This document shows positions 10,449-19,471 of a stretch of 64,000 nucleotides of DNA, piece after piece. The first letter of the stretch is position 1, and every line of letters starts with the position of its first letter. The notes beneath the pieces were generated by a model. The model worked only from the letters and a program-made list of their open reading frames with translations. It did no database searches and had not been told where the DNA came from. The DNA is taken from assembly GCA_014359475.1 (NCBI GenBank), contig JACIZI010000001.1:310001-374000 (forward strand), given 5' to 3'. This DNA is from Marinobacter sp. (GTDB taxonomy: Bacteria > Pseudomonadota > Gammaproteobacteria > Pseudomonadales > Oleiphilaceae). The position numbers and the translations under genes were made by a program.

Positions 10449-10550
10449 GCAGGGGGAGGCCTTTTCAAAACACGCCCGTAAACCCATCCCTGGGGGGCTC
10501 GGCTCTGGCCATCCATGGCCAGAGACGGTTTTGAAAAGGCCTCCCCCTGC
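10449..10550. repeat. Long palindromic extragenic repeat, copy A
   Basis: Perfect 23-bp outer inverted repeat (10449-10471 and 10528-10550; arm GCAGGGGGAGGCCTTTTCAA plus AAC) enclosing a second, 10-bp hairpin at 10503-10524 (CTCTGGCCAT / ATGGCCAGAG). An 8-bp outer pair TAGCCTGA / TCAGGCTA (10423-10430 and 10560-10567) extends the symmetry, and CGTAGCCTGA also occurs as a direct repeat at 10395-10404 and 10421-10430. It is an inverted relative of the element at 10711-10810. No coding potential. Confidence 0.85.
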
Positions 10551-10710
10551 ACCACCTTTTCAGGCTATGGGTGGGAACGCTTTGGCAGATATCGCGAGAC
10601 ACTGCGTTACTCAAGCTCTAAACAGCTACAGAAAGGTAGAACAAACGGATTTCCCTTATTAATCATTGCGATTTTCTCCAGGAGGGCCGGCAACTGGTAC
10701 GAAAGCGGGT

Positions 10711-10810
10711 ATCGGGGAGGTCTTTCTGAAACCGTCTCCAGCCATGGATGGCTGGAGCCGAGCCCTACACGGACGTACTTGCGGGCGTGTTTCAGAAAGA
10801 CCTCCCCGAT
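10711..10810. repeat. Long palindromic extragenic repeat, copy B (inverted relative of A)
   Basis: Perfect 22-bp outer inverted repeat (10711-10732 and 10789-10810; arm ATCGGGGAGGTCTTTCTGAA plus AC) with an inner hairpin TCCAGCCATGGATGGCTGGA at about 10736-10755. Read on the opposite strand it matches copy A: both share GGGCGTGTTT, GAGCCGAGCCC and the CCATGGATGG core, while the arms differ by paired changes that keep base-pairing. It ends about 60 bases before the LysR gene. Confidence 0.85.
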
Positions 10811-10873
10811 GGCCGCCCTCCCCCAAAACCTGAACAGCTTCCGATTAACAGGCAAGCAAGGAGTCAACCAAAG

Positions 10874-11746
10874 ATGGACTCAAACGCACTAAAAGCCTTC
10901 GTGACGATAATCGACCAGGGCAGCTTCTCGGAAGCCGCAGAAACCCTGCACCTGACGCAGCCGGCGATCAGCAAGCGGCTGGCGGCGCTGGAAAGCCAGC
11001 TGGGGACACCGCTGGTGGACCGCACCCACAGGAAAGCCGCACCGACCGATGCCGGCGCGAGGCTGCTGCCCCACGCCCGCCGCATCCTGGATGAGATTCA
11101 TAACGCACGGATTGCGCTGACCAGTGAATCCGGGGAGGTTGAGGGGGAGCTGCGGATTATTGCCAGCCACCACATAGGCCTGCACCACCTGCCCCGCTGG
11201 CTGCGGCGCTTCAAACGGGAGTACCCGCAGGTGACGCTGGACCTGCAGTTCATGGAATCCGATGCGGCTTATCAGCAAATGCGCAAGCGCAATGCCGAGC
11301 TGGCGTTTGTGACGCTGAGTGACAGCATGGATCCGGGCTTTGATGTGTTTGCCCAGTGGCCGGATCCGATGAGGTTTGTGGCAGGCAGCGAGCATCCCCT
11401 GGCCGGTCTGGCCAGGCCAGCTCTGGCGGATCTGGCGGCATATCCCGCCTTGTTGCCGGACACCGCTACCTCCACCTATCGGGTGGTCAGCCGGCTGTTT
11501 CTTGAGAATCAGTTGCCCCTGCATCCACAAATGCCCACCAATTACCTGGAAACCATCAAAATGATGACATCCGTGGGGCTTGGCTGGTCGGTGTTGCCGG
11601 AACGGATGGTGGATGGCGGGCTCACTGTGCTGGAGGTGGGGCATCCCGTTACCCGGGTGCTGGGCGGCATCGGGTTATCCGGCCGGCAGTTGGGAGCGGC
11701 GGCGCGGGCCTTGCTGGAGATTGTGACTGAGGAAGAATCCGCTTAA
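10874..11746 (+). CDS. LysR-family transcriptional regulator beside the leu genes
   Basis: 290-residue LysR-type DNA-binding regulator. The N-terminal winged helix-turn-helix is clear (MDSNALKAFVTIIDQGSFSE, TQPAISKRLAALESQLGTPL), followed by a periplasmic-binding-like effector domain from about residue 90. The frame runs on upstream, but AAGGAG ten bases before the ATG at 10874 and the family N-terminus fix the start. It diverges from leuCDB, an arrangement also found in pseudomonads, so leucine-pathway control is a reasonable but unproven guess. Its stop overlaps the convergent MFS gene's stop in a TTAA palindrome. Confidence 0.88.
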   Translation: MDSNALKAFVTIIDQGSFSEAAETLHLTQPAISKRLAALESQLGTPLVDRTHRKAAPTDAGARLLPHARRILDEIHNARIALTSESGEVEGELRIIASHHIGLHHLPRWLRRFKREYPQVTLDLQFMESDAAYQQMRKRNAELAFVTLSDSMDPGFDVFAQWPDPMRFVAGSEHPLAGLARPALADLAAYPALLPDTATSTYRVVSRLFLENQLPLHPQMPTNYLETIKMMTSVGLGWSVLPERMVDGGLTVLEVGHPVTRVLGGIGLSGRQLGAAARALLEIVTEEESA

Positions 11747-12891
11747 CCGTGGCTGTGCTCCGGGGGTGGTTGCAAGCCCCGCCAGGCGATGACAATGGCG
11801 ACAGCCATGGCGACGGCACTGCCCCAGAACGCAGCGGAGGTGCTGATGCCATCCACCAGGAAGCCGGACAACCAGGAGCCGATGGCACCACCGGCGCCGA
11901 AGGTGAGGCCGCTGTACAGGGCCTGGCCCTGGCCATGGTGATGTTTGCCAAAGAAACCCTGAATGTACTGCACGGAAATGACATGCAGCGCGCCGTAAGA
12001 GGCAGCATGCAGCAGCTGGGCAAAGATCAGCACGGGAAGGATCCCTGTCAGCTGCGCAATCAGTCCCCAGCGGAGCATGGTCAGTGCCAGTGCGCCGATG
12101 GCGATCTGTCTGACCGTAAAGCGCCGGGACAGTTTGTGCATCACAAGAAACAGGCCAATCTCTGCCAGCACGCCCAGGGACCAGAGAAGACCCGTCGATA
12201 GCTTGCCGTAACCGTGCTGTTCCAGATGAATACTGAAGAAGGTGTAATAAGCCCCGTGGGACACCTGCAGCAGGAAGTTCATCAGGAAGAAAGCCACCAC
12301 TGCCGGATGCGTGATGATGGCCCTGAGACTGCCTTTCGGCGCCGGCGGCTTGCGTTCGCCCGGCTCCGAAGGCACCAGCATCGCGGAGATGACGATACCG
12401 GCAAACACTGGCAACAGCAGCCAGGGCAGCTTGTCGATGGGGACGATTTCCAGCAGTGCACCGACGATGGCCACCGCTCCGATAAAGCCTACTGAACCCC
12501 AGAGGCGGATTTTGCCGTAGCGATCTTTTTGCCGGCCCAGTGTGCGCAGGGTGATGACTTCATAGAGAGGCAGAATCGCGTTCCAGAAGAAGGTAAACGC
12601 CAGCATCACCAACAGCAGGCCCCAGAAGCCCGGTTCCAGGAACACACCGATAAAGAACAGAGCGCCGGTGAACGCACCCCAGCGCACCAGCCGCACCCGC
12701 TGACCGGTGCGATCCCCCAGCCAGCCCCAGACACTGGGAGCAACGATCTTGGTGAGCTGGATGGTCGCCATCAGGCTGGCGATCTGCAGGTAGGAAAATC
12801 CCTGGTCCTGAAGGTACAGGGACCAGTAAGGGAGCAAGGCACCCAGGAGTGCGAAAAACCAGAAATAGAGGTTTGACAGCTTCCAGTAGAT
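11743..12891 (-). CDS. MFS transporter (MFS_1-like/HcaT-type) with a non-canonical start
   Basis: Inner-membrane major-facilitator permease with about 11-12 hydrophobic helices; the WGWLGDRTGQR loop between helices 2 and 3 is the MFS signature. Substrate unknown. The first helix (YFWFFALLGALLPYWSLYL) is needed for a complete fold, yet between the upstream in-frame TGA (the aroC stop) and that helix there is no ATG, GTG or TTG. The first possible normal start, the TTG at 12837, falls inside helix 1. An ATC at 12891, preceded by ACAGGAGAGCAGGAC, gives an N-terminus (I/M)YWKLSNLYF that looks like relatives, so I place the start there. About 382 residues. Immediately downstream of aroC. Confidence 0.75.
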   Translation of the reverse strand: MYWKLSNLYFWFFALLGALLPYWSLYLQDQGFSYLQIASLMATIQLTKIVAPSVWGWLGDRTGQRVRLVRWGAFTGALFFIGVFLEPGFWGLLLVMLAFTFFWNAILPLYEVITLRTLGRQKDRYGKIRLWGSVGFIGAVAIVGALLEIVPIDKLPWLLLPVFAGIVISAMLVPSEPGERKPPAPKGSLRAIITHPAVVAFFLMNFLLQVSHGAYYTFFSIHLEQHGYGKLSTGLLWSLGVLAEIGLFLVMHKLSRRFTVRQIAIGALALTMLRWGLIAQLTGILPVLIFAQLLHAASYGALHVISVQYIQGFFGKHHHGQGQALYSGLTFGAGGAIGSWLSGFLVDGISTSAAFWGSAVAMAVAIVIAWRGLQPPPEHSHG

Positions 12892-12921
12892 GTCCTGCTC
12901 TCCTGTCTCAGTATCCGGCGC

Positions 12922-14016
12922 TCAGGCCTGGCCGATGTCCGGTGTGGTAACTTTCACGTCCCCGTTCTGGGCGCGATGGCGCAGGTAATGATCCATCAAC
13001 ACAATGGCCATCATGGCCTCGGCAATGGGTGTGGCGCGAATGCCGACGCAGGGGTCATGACGACCGGTGGTGATGACCTCCACCGGGTTGCCATCCACAT
13101 CAATGCTTCGCCCCGGCAGTCGCAGGCTGGAGGTGGGTTTCAGGGCAATGCTGGCGAGAATCGGCTGGCCCGAGGAGATGCCCCCCAGCACACCGCCGGC
13201 CTGGTTCGAAAGAAAACCGTCCGGTGTCAGCTCGTCCCGGTGCTCTGTACCTTTCTGGGTGATGCAGCCGAAGCCGGCGCCGATCTCCACACCCTTAACG
13301 GCATTGATGCTCATCAACGCATGGGCCAGATCCGCATCCAGCCGGTCAAAAACGGGCTCGCCAAGACCCGGCGGCACGCCTTCGGCGACCACGTTAATGC
13401 GGGCACCGATGGAATCCCCTGCTTTACGCAGGGCATCCATGTAGGCTTCCATTTCGGGTACCTTGGCAGCATCCGGGCAGAAAAACGGATTCTGGTCCAC
13501 CTGGTCCCAGTCCAGCTTGTCCACGCCGATCGGACCCAGCTGCGACAGGTAACCGCGGATCCGGATGCCCAGCCGCTGTTCCAGGAACTTCTTTGCCACG
13601 GCACCGGCAGCCACCCGCATGGCCGTTTCCCTGGCGGATGAACGGCCCCCGCCCCGGTAATCCCGGGTGCCGTACTTGTGCATATAGGTGTAGTCGGCAT
13701 GGGCCGGCCGGAACTGGGTGGCGATCTTTGAATAATCCTTGGAGCGCTGGTCGGTATTCTCGATCAGCAGGCCGATCGGTGTGCCGGTCGTCCTGCCCTC
13801 GAATACCCCGGAAAGAATCCGCACCTCATCCGCCTCACGGCGTTGCGTGGTATGCCGGGAGGTGCCGGGTTTGCGGCGATCCAGATCCCGTTGCAGATCC
13901 TCTGCCGTCAGCTCCAGACCCGGCGGGCAGCCATCGATAATGCAACCCAGCGCCGGCCCGTGACTCTCCCCGAAACTGGTGACCGTAAACAACTTTCCGA
14001 ATGTATTTCCCGACAT
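12922..14016 (-). CDS. aroC: Chorismate synthase
   Basis: FMN-dependent 1,4-elimination of phosphate from EPSP to give chorismate, the last shikimate step. Signatures: [18 protein letters not shown] near the N-terminus, HAD(Y)[15 protein letters not shown] and [18 protein letters not shown] in the middle, and [18 protein letters not shown] near the C-terminus. 364 residues, normal. It lies 35 bases after prmB on the same strand, the order seen in pseudomonads, and supplies the chorismate used by the trp and pabB genes elsewhere in the window. Confidence 0.97.
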   Translation of the reverse strand: MSGNTFGKLFTVTSFGESHGPALGCIIDGCPPGLELTAEDLQRDLDRRKPGTSRHTTQRREADEVRILSGVFEGRTTGTPIGLLIENTDQRSKDYSKIATQFRPAHADYTYMHKYGTRDYRGGGRSSARETAMRVAAGAVAKKFLEQRLGIRIRGYLSQLGPIGVDKLDWDQVDQNPFFCPDAAKVPEMEAYMDALRKAGDSIGARINVVAEGVPPGLGEPVFDRLDADLAHALMSINAVKGVEIGAGFGCITQKGTEHRDELTPDGFLSNQAGGVLGGISSGQPILASIALKPTSSLRLPGRSIDVDGNPVEVITTGRHDPCVGIRATPIAEAMMAIVLMDHYLRHRAQNGDVKVTTPDIGQA

Positions 14017-14051
14017 AGTTCAGAGTCTTACCGTTATAAATTAAAGTATTT

Positions 14052-14954
14052 TCACTGACCCGAACGCCAGTTCTTCAGGTCCTGCGCGAAGAGCAGGAAT
14101 ACCCCCTCCCCGCCCTGGCTGAACGCCAGCCAGGTAAACGGCAGTTCCGGGTAGGCTTCCTCAAGCGCGGCCTGGCTGTTACCCACTTCGACAATCAGCA
14201 AACCATCATCCGTAAGGTAGTCCGCGGCATCCGCCAGAATTCGATGGGCAATCTCCAGGCCGTCTTTTCCGGCTGCCAGGCCCAGCGCGGGTTCGTGGCG
14301 GTATTCATCCGGCATATCAGCCATATCCTCCGCATCCACATAGGGAGGGTTGCTGAGAATCACATCGTACCGCCCCTCCAGACTGGCAAACAGATCCGAC
14401 TGGATGGCACTCACCCGGTCAGACAGCTCGTGCATGCGGATGTTGTCATTCGCCACCGCAATTGCCTCCCCGGAAATGTCCGAAAGCTCCACGGTAGCGT
14501 CCTGGAATACGTGCGCCGCACCAATGCCGATGCATCCGCTGCCGGTACACAGGTCCAGAATACGCTGCACCGGCCGGTCCCCAAGCCAGGGCTGCAGCTC
14601 GTTCTCCAACAGTTCACCCAATGGGGAACGGGGTACCAGCACCCGCTCGTCCACCCGGAACGGCATGCCCATGAACCAGGCCTCCCCCAGCAGGTAGGCC
14701 AGGGGCACCCGGTCAGACACCCGGCGTTCGATCCTTGCAAGCACAAGGGATCGCTCTTCCCGGGTCAGCCGGGCATCCAGAAATACCGTATTGTTTTCCA
14801 GGGGCAACTGCAGACTGCGCATGACCAGCTGAACCGCCTCGTCCCAGACATTGTCCGTGCCATGGCCGAAATAAAGGGATGGGTCGGCAAAACGGGTGCA
14901 GGCATAACGCAGGTAATCACGGACGGTTTGCAGGTCGTCGGTAGGACTGGTCAC
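14052..14954 (-). CDS. prmB: Ribosomal protein uL3 N5-glutamine methyltransferase
   Basis: SAM-dependent methylation of a glutamine in ribosomal protein L3. SAM motif I is DLCTGSGC (about 134-141) and the catalytic SNPPY motif lies at about 201-205, after a PrmB-type helical N-domain. The frame is open further upstream, but a GTG at 14954 preceded by CACAGGAATTCATTT gives a good ribosome site and the expected start before DLQTVRDYLRYA; the upstream ATG would add an Arg-rich tail unlike the family. About 300 residues. Precedes aroC. Confidence 0.92.
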   Translation of the reverse strand: MTSPTDDLQTVRDYLRYACTRFADPSLYFGHGTDNVWDEAVQLVMRSLQLPLENNTVFLDARLTREERSLVLARIERRVSDRVPLAYLLGEAWFMGMPFRVDERVLVPRSPLGELLENELQPWLGDRPVQRILDLCTGSGCIGIGAAHVFQDATVELSDISGEAIAVANDNIRMHELSDRVSAIQSDLFASLEGRYDVILSNPPYVDAEDMADMPDEYRHEPALGLAAGKDGLEIAHRILADAADYLTDDGLLIVEVGNSQAALEEAYPELPFTWLAFSQGGEGVFLLFAQDLKNWRSGQ

Positions 14955-15054
14955 AAATGAATTCCTGTGTCTCAAAAACCGGGTGTGTTCGGAAGCGCCG
15001 ATTATACGCATTTACCCGCCCCGGGGCAGCCCTCGGACCAAAGGATTGCCCCGT

Positions 15055-16209
15055 TCAGGACGACGACAGGGGCCCGGAACTGCTGTGGGTTTCCTCGTAA
15101 CGGTCCAGCGCGGCTGCCATCTGTTTACGGCCCAGCTGGATCAGTTCCGGCGCCCGGTGATAATCGTAACTGCGGCCCGCATTCTTGGGTACATTGACCA
15201 GCAAATCCGGGGGATACCCGGCAATTTTGTATTGCACCAGGGCACTCTGCATGGTCTCAATGGTCAGGTTCATCACATCAAACTTGCCAATGCCCAGCTT
15301 CTCCCAGTCGATGGTTTCGTGCTCCTCCCGTGCGCCGGATTTTGTGGGCTGGCGACTGACCTCTTTCTGTCGTTTTTTGTCAATCTCCCGGGATATCTTG
15401 TCTTCCGGGGTATTCGCGGCCTCTCCCGATTCCCCTTCCCGACGGGTAGCGAAGGTTTTGAGGGTATCCCAGTCGAACCATCGGGAGGCCTTGACACGCA
15501 TGCGCTCCACCCATTCCTCGATCTCCCCCGGCTGATCATTCCGGGGACGGGCAAAGGCCGCGTCCTGCATTCTCTGGCGGCGATCTTCCTCGCCACTGAG
15601 GTTGACCGCAACAACCATGTCGGCATGGGACGATATGGTGGGGATAATGGGCAAAGGGTTGAGCAGGGCACCATCCACCAATACCCGCCCATTCAGCACA
15701 AGCGGCGTGACCACACTCGGAATGGCCACCGAGGCACGAATGGCCTGGTCCAGGGGGCCCTCCTGGAACCATACCTCTTTATGGGCCAGCAGATCCGTGG
15801 CGACGGCGGTATAGGGCAAGGGCAGATCTTCAATCCGTGCATCTCCGAGCATGTCACGGACCACCGAGAATATTTTCTCTCCGCGAATAGCCCCCACGGA
15901 GTTGAAGGTCACATCCAGCAACTTCAATACATCGAACTGGCCGAGCCCCGTCACCCAGTCCTTGTAGTCCTGCATCTTGCCGGCAGCGTACATGCCACCG
16001 ATCAGCGCACCCATGGAACAGCCGGAGATAGCTATAATCTTGTAGCCCCGCTCTTCCAACACTTCAATTGCACCAATATGGGCATAGCCCCGGGCGCCGC
16101 CACTGCCCAGAGTCAGGGCAACGGTTTTGCCATGGCCGGTGTTACGTGGCGTTTTTCCCGGAGAGGTTTTCACAAGGTCCGCAGCCTTGGAAGGTTGGGA
16201 TTCACTCAT
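15055..16209 (-). CDS. Patatin-like phospholipase (RssA-type)
   Basis: Ser-Asp dyad lipid acyl hydrolase. Oxyanion motif GSGGARGYAHIG (about 35-46), nucleophile elbow GCSMG with Ser65, and dyad motif DGALLNP with Asp179 are all intact. A long charged insertion and tail (about 200-384; KKRQKEVSRQPTKSGAREEHE) makes it longer than E. coli RssA. No signal peptide or membrane helix, so probably cytoplasmic or membrane-peripheral. Seven bases follow the DUF4892 stop, suggesting co-expression with it and the upstream alpha/beta hydrolase. Substrate not deducible. Confidence 0.88.
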   Translation of the reverse strand: MSESQPSKAADLVKTSPGKTPRNTGHGKTVALTLGSGGARGYAHIGAIEVLEERGYKIIAISGCSMGALIGGMYAAGKMQDYKDWVTGLGQFDVLKLLDVTFNSVGAIRGEKIFSVVRDMLGDARIEDLPLPYTAVATDLLAHKEVWFQEGPLDQAIRASVAIPSVVTPLVLNGRVLVDGALLNPLPIIPTISSHADMVVAVNLSGEEDRRQRMQDAAFARPRNDQPGEIEEWVERMRVKASRWFDWDTLKTFATRREGESGEAANTPEDKISREIDKKRQKEVSRQPTKSGAREEHETIDWEKLGIGKFDVMNLTIETMQSALVQYKIAGYPPDLLVNVPKNAGRSYDYHRAPELIQLGRKQMAAALDRYEETHSSSGPLSSS

Positions 16210-16216
16210 GGTTTAT

Positions 16217-17104
16217 CTATCTCCCGAACACAAGCAGTTCGATCCGGTTACCCTGTCGTTGCGGGTCGTCAAGTGGCACGGCAGGACCCACAATCACCTG
16301 CTGCTGTTTATCTTTATCAATGCCTGAGCGGGCAAGCAACATGGACAGCGCATCCGCCGCCTTGCGGGCTCGCTCCATGGCATCGCTTAGCGGCTCACCC
16401 TGCCTGGCCACCGTATGACTGACCAGTAACACCCGGGACGTTTCCGGTTGCGACCATTCCCCCAGGCGCCGGCGGTCATCTGCACTCCAGTCAAAGCGGA
16501 AGGTCACGCCCCCTTCCCAGGGCACGATGACCGGCCCCCGGAAGGCACGGCTTTCCAGGCCCATGCCGGGAATAACCGCACCCGGCTCCACAGCCAACTG
16601 CTCCACCCACAGGTATTCCCGCTGGTTGCCACGGGTCACCGTATAAACCAGGGTCAGCCAGACCGTGTTGGCCTCATCGGTGTGCGCCGCCACCAGATAG
16701 TCCTGATTCTCGTCCCGGCCGTACAGCTTGGGCTCTGCGAATATACGGTTAGCCCAGACATTGCTGCGGCCGCACGCACGACCCGCGCACTCGAACAGAA
16801 TCCGGGCATCCAGGGACTGCAACTCGTTACGATAATGGGTCCGTGCCTTGTTCCGGGCCGCATCGTGAACGATCTCCCAGAGCTGTCCGACACCCCGCAC
16901 CGGCAAACGGGCCATGGACTCCGAACGGATCTCGTTATTGACTTCCCGCACCGCACTGAACAGAACCAGATGCCCCGCCGAGGCAATGTCCCGTTCCTTC
17001 ACAAGAGTGGCCTGCTGAAAAGGCGCAATGTCCGGCGTACCCACACCGGCCATCAGAGACAGAGGAAAACACAGGCACAGCAGCCATACACAGCATCTAG
17101 TCAT
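16217..17104 (-). CDS. Secreted DUF4892-like protein of unknown function
   Basis: About 295 residues with a clear signal peptide (MTRCCVWLLCLCFPLSLMAG), so exported. The middle contains a pair of cysteines (FECAGRACGRSNVW) and the C-terminal third resembles an OmpA-like or peptidoglycan-proximal fold (VSHTVARQGEPLSDAMERARKAA, then GNRIELLVF). It resembles the DUF4892 family, whose role is unknown. The ATG at 17104 overlaps the alpha/beta-hydrolase stop by 8 bases and gives a clean signal peptide; the longer frame upstream does not. Coupled to its neighbours on both sides. Confidence 0.75.
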   Translation of the reverse strand: MTRCCVWLLCLCFPLSLMAGVGTPDIAPFQQATLVKERDIASAGHLVLFSAVREVNNEIRSESMARLPVRGVGQLWEIVHDAARNKARTHYRNELQSLDARILFECAGRACGRSNVWANRIFAEPKLYGRDENQDYLVAAHTDEANTVWLTLVYTVTRGNQREYLWVEQLAVEPGAVIPGMGLESRAFRGPVIVPWEGGVTFRFDWSADDRRRLGEWSQPETSRVLLVSHTVARQGEPLSDAMERARKAADALSMLLARSGIDKDKQQQVIVGPAVPLDDPQRQGNRIELLVFGR

Positions 17105-18020
17105 TACCAAGAAACTCCAGGATTGCTGCCGCCACCGGCTCCACATCACCATCCAGGTGGCAGTGATGACCGCCAGGCACATCCACTACCTGCAGTTGCC
17201 TGAAGAATTCCAGTCGATGCCCGAATGACAGGCTTTCCGCCAGCAGACCCTCGCTGGCCCGGATAAACAGGGCCGGGGTAGGCACCGCCTTCATACAGGC
17301 TTCAACCTGCGCCTCATCCATCATCATGGGCGACGGATGCCGCAGCCGGGGGTCGGTACGCCACCGGTAGCCGCCCTCCACCGCCTGCATGTTGCGCCGC
17401 ACCAGCTTCATGGCGGCCCGGTCAGACAAGGGGCTGAGCCCGCCGGCACGTGACCTGGCCGCAGTTGCGATGTCCGGATACACAACCCCCCGGCCGGAAC
17501 CGGCAATACGCTTGCGGATCGCTTTGCGCAACTGATCCACGAACGCTGCAGGGGGGCGGGTGAGCGGGCCGAGACTGTCAATCATGACCAGCCTGCGCAC
17601 ATGTTCCGGGAAGGTGGCCGCATACAGCAGTGACACAATGCCGCCCAGGGAATGGCCGACCAGATCCACCTGCGGCTGGCTGTCAGTCAGAAAATGGCTC
17701 TCCAGCAATTCTGCCAGATCCGCCACGTAATCCACCAACAGGTAAGCCTGCCCTTCCGGCCTGTGGCCGGAATGACCGTGGCCGGCCATATCCAGGGCGT
17801 AAAGGTCACCCAGGCGACCCAGCTTCGGCGCGAGCAGAGAAAACGTCTCGCTGTTATCCAGCCAGCCATGGAGCAAAAGTGTGGGTGTCTGTTTGCCGGT
17901 AACCCCGGCCGGGGCAGGCCAGTATTGCCCGGCCAGGGTGATGGCCCGCAACGGCCAGGTTCGCTCGGTGGCAGCCGACTTCATGTCGTTGCCAGGAGCC
18001 TTTACCGAAAGATCAGTCAT
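17097..18020 (-). CDS. Alpha/beta-hydrolase fold enzyme
   Basis: 307-residue cytoplasmic hydrolase. HGWLDN (oxyanion region, about 51-56), ALDMAGHGHSGH, and the nucleophile elbow VGHSLGG with Ser124 are visible; the C-terminal GGHHCHLD supplies the catalytic histidine. Substrate unknown; it looks like the broad esterase/lipase group next to pilZ in related genomes. It follows pilZ after 22 bases and overlaps the next gene. Confidence 0.88.
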   Translation of the reverse strand: MTDLSVKAPGNDMKSAATERTWPLRAITLAGQYWPAPAGVTGKQTPTLLLHGWLDNSETFSLLAPKLGRLGDLYALDMAGHGHSGHRPEGQAYLLVDYVADLAELLESHFLTDSQPQVDLVGHSLGGIVSLLYAATFPEHVRRLVMIDSLGPLTRPPAAFVDQLRKAIRKRIAGSGRGVVYPDIATAARSRAGGLSPLSDRAAMKLVRRNMQAVEGGYRWRTDPRLRHPSPMMMDEAQVEACMKAVPTPALFIRASEGLLAESLSFGHRLEFFRQLQVVDVPGGHHCHLDGDVEPVAAAILEFLGND

Positions 18021-18042
18021 GGTGCCTCGGAATTCGGATCAA

Positions 18043-18393
18043 CTACATGGTATGGGTGGGCCGGTCCGAGCTGAGAGAGCCGGCCAGATAAGCTTCGATC
18101 CTGGTTCTGGCGGTTTCATCATCACCGTTGAACTGCACCCCGATGCCTGCTGCGCGGTTACCCTGGGCACCCTTGGGGGTGATCCAGACCACCTTGCCGG
18201 CCACGGGGATCTTCTCCGGCTCATCCATCAGATTGAGCAGCAGAAATACTTCGTCCCCCAGGGAGTACTGCTTCTGTGTCGGGATGAACAGACCGCCCTG
18301 ACGGATAAAGGGCATGTAAGCCGCGTAGAGTACGGCCTTGTCCTTGATGGTCAGAGTGAGAATACCGCTTCGCGCACCGAATCCGGGACCCAT
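18043..18393 (-). CDS. pilZ: PilZ-domain type IV pilus assembly protein
   Basis: 116-residue single PilZ domain. MGPGFGARSGILTLTIKDKA, FIRQGGLFIPT and VVWITPKGAQGNRAAGIGVQF are conserved in PilZ proper. PilZ proper is needed for pilus biogenesis and lacks the RxxxR / D-S-x-x-G pair of c-di-GMP binders; I see no RxxxR here either, so it probably works by protein contact (PilB-FimX type). Good Shine-Dalgarno AGGAAGG. The holB-pilZ adjacency is the classic pseudomonad order. Confidence 0.93.
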   Translation of the reverse strand: MGPGFGARSGILTLTIKDKAVLYAAYMPFIRQGGLFIPTQKQYSLGDEVFLLLNLMDEPEKIPVAGKVVWITPKGAQGNRAAGIGVQFNGDDETARTRIEAYLAGSLSSDRPTHTM

Positions 18394-18439
18394 AAGCTAT
18401 ACCTTCCTGTCATATTTGCCACCAATCATAGCAGTAATA

Positions 18440-19471
18440 TCAGTGGGCTGCGCCCTGCCCGGCCATTTTTGGTCCTGAGCGCCGGGGCATCAACCCCTGC
18501 CAGCCGATCAGCAGCCGCTGAATCTCAAGATCGGCATTGACGTTATTGGTCAGCGCCGCCCGGGACTCCCGGATCGCCGCCAGCAATTCGTGGGCACGCC
18601 AGGCCGGGTTGCGGCCCGCCAGATAACCCAGCACATCGGCAGCACTGGTATCGTAAGCCATACCTCCCGCTCCCACACGGGCCAGATCCGCCGCCCAGCC
18701 TTCCAGCAGACGCAAGGCTTGCTCCAGCCCCAGCTCCCTGAACGGCCTGGCCGCCTGATTGACAGTCATCTGCGCCTTCAGATACTTGCGGAAGTGGTCC
18801 AGCGCACGGTCCCGGCCGGCCACCAGATCCGTCTGCAGATACTCAAGGGCCAGCCCGGGCGCGCCACCGGCCAGATGCAGGGCCGTGCGGCAGAGCGCCT
18901 CATCCACCTGATCAAGGCCCTTCGCTGCCTCCAGCAACCAGCCCAGCGCCTGATCGCCAACCGGGGGCGGCAGGGTCATGACCTGGCAGCGGGAACGTAT
19001 CGTCGGCAATATCGGGCGGCCACTTTCCTGCAACAGAATCAGAACCAGATCCTCCGGCGGCTCCTCGAGGGTTTTCAGCAAGGCATTCGCGGCGCTGGGG
19101 TTGAGCTGATCCGCCCGGTCAATAATGGCCACCTTCCGACGACTCACCTGGGGCGAGGTCATGGCAAAGCCGATCAACTCCCGGATCTGCGACACCCTGA
19201 CCACCCGTGAGCGGTTTTCCGGACCATAGGTGCGGATATCCGGATGGCTGCCCCCGGCCACCAACCGGCATTGCCGGCACTGGCCACAGGGCGCCGGCGA
19301 CTGGCTGCAGACCAGCATGTGTGCGGCATGATCAGCCCAGCTGCGTTTGCCGACACCCGCCTCGGCGATGACCAGCAGGGCATGGGGCAAGGTGCCCTCG
19401 TCCAGGCGCTGTTGCAGTGTCTGCCAGGCCTTTTGCAGCCAGGGCATATCGGGGCTGTTACTCACGGGCAT
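18440..19471 (-). CDS. holB: DNA polymerase III delta-prime subunit
   Basis: Clamp-loader subunit that works with the DnaX protein encoded 29 kb away in this window. It has a degenerate P-loop AEAGVGKRS, a zinc-binding cysteine cluster (CSQSPAPCGQCRQC), the [28 protein letters not shown] segment and the sensor-1 loop LPTIRSRCQ. About 343 residues from the ATG at 19471 (MPVSNSPDMPWL), chosen over an upstream in-frame ATG because GGAG lies just before it. It overlaps the end of tgpA by 14 bases; in many relatives tmk precedes holB, but here a transglutaminase gene does. Confidence 0.93.
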   Translation of the reverse strand: MPVSNSPDMPWLQKAWQTLQQRLDEGTLPHALLVIAEAGVGKRSWADHAAHMLVCSQSPAPCGQCRQCRLVAGGSHPDIRTYGPENRSRVVRVSQIRELIGFAMTSPQVSRRKVAIIDRADQLNPSAANALLKTLEEPPEDLVLILLQESGRPILPTIRSRCQVMTLPPPVGDQALGWLLEAAKGLDQVDEALCRTALHLAGGAPGLALEYLQTDLVAGRDRALDHFRKYLKAQMTVNQAARPFRELGLEQALRLLEGWAADLARVGAGGMAYDTSAADVLGYLAGRNPAWRAHELLAAIRESRAALTNNVNADLEIQRLLIGWQGLMPRRSGPKMAGQGAAH

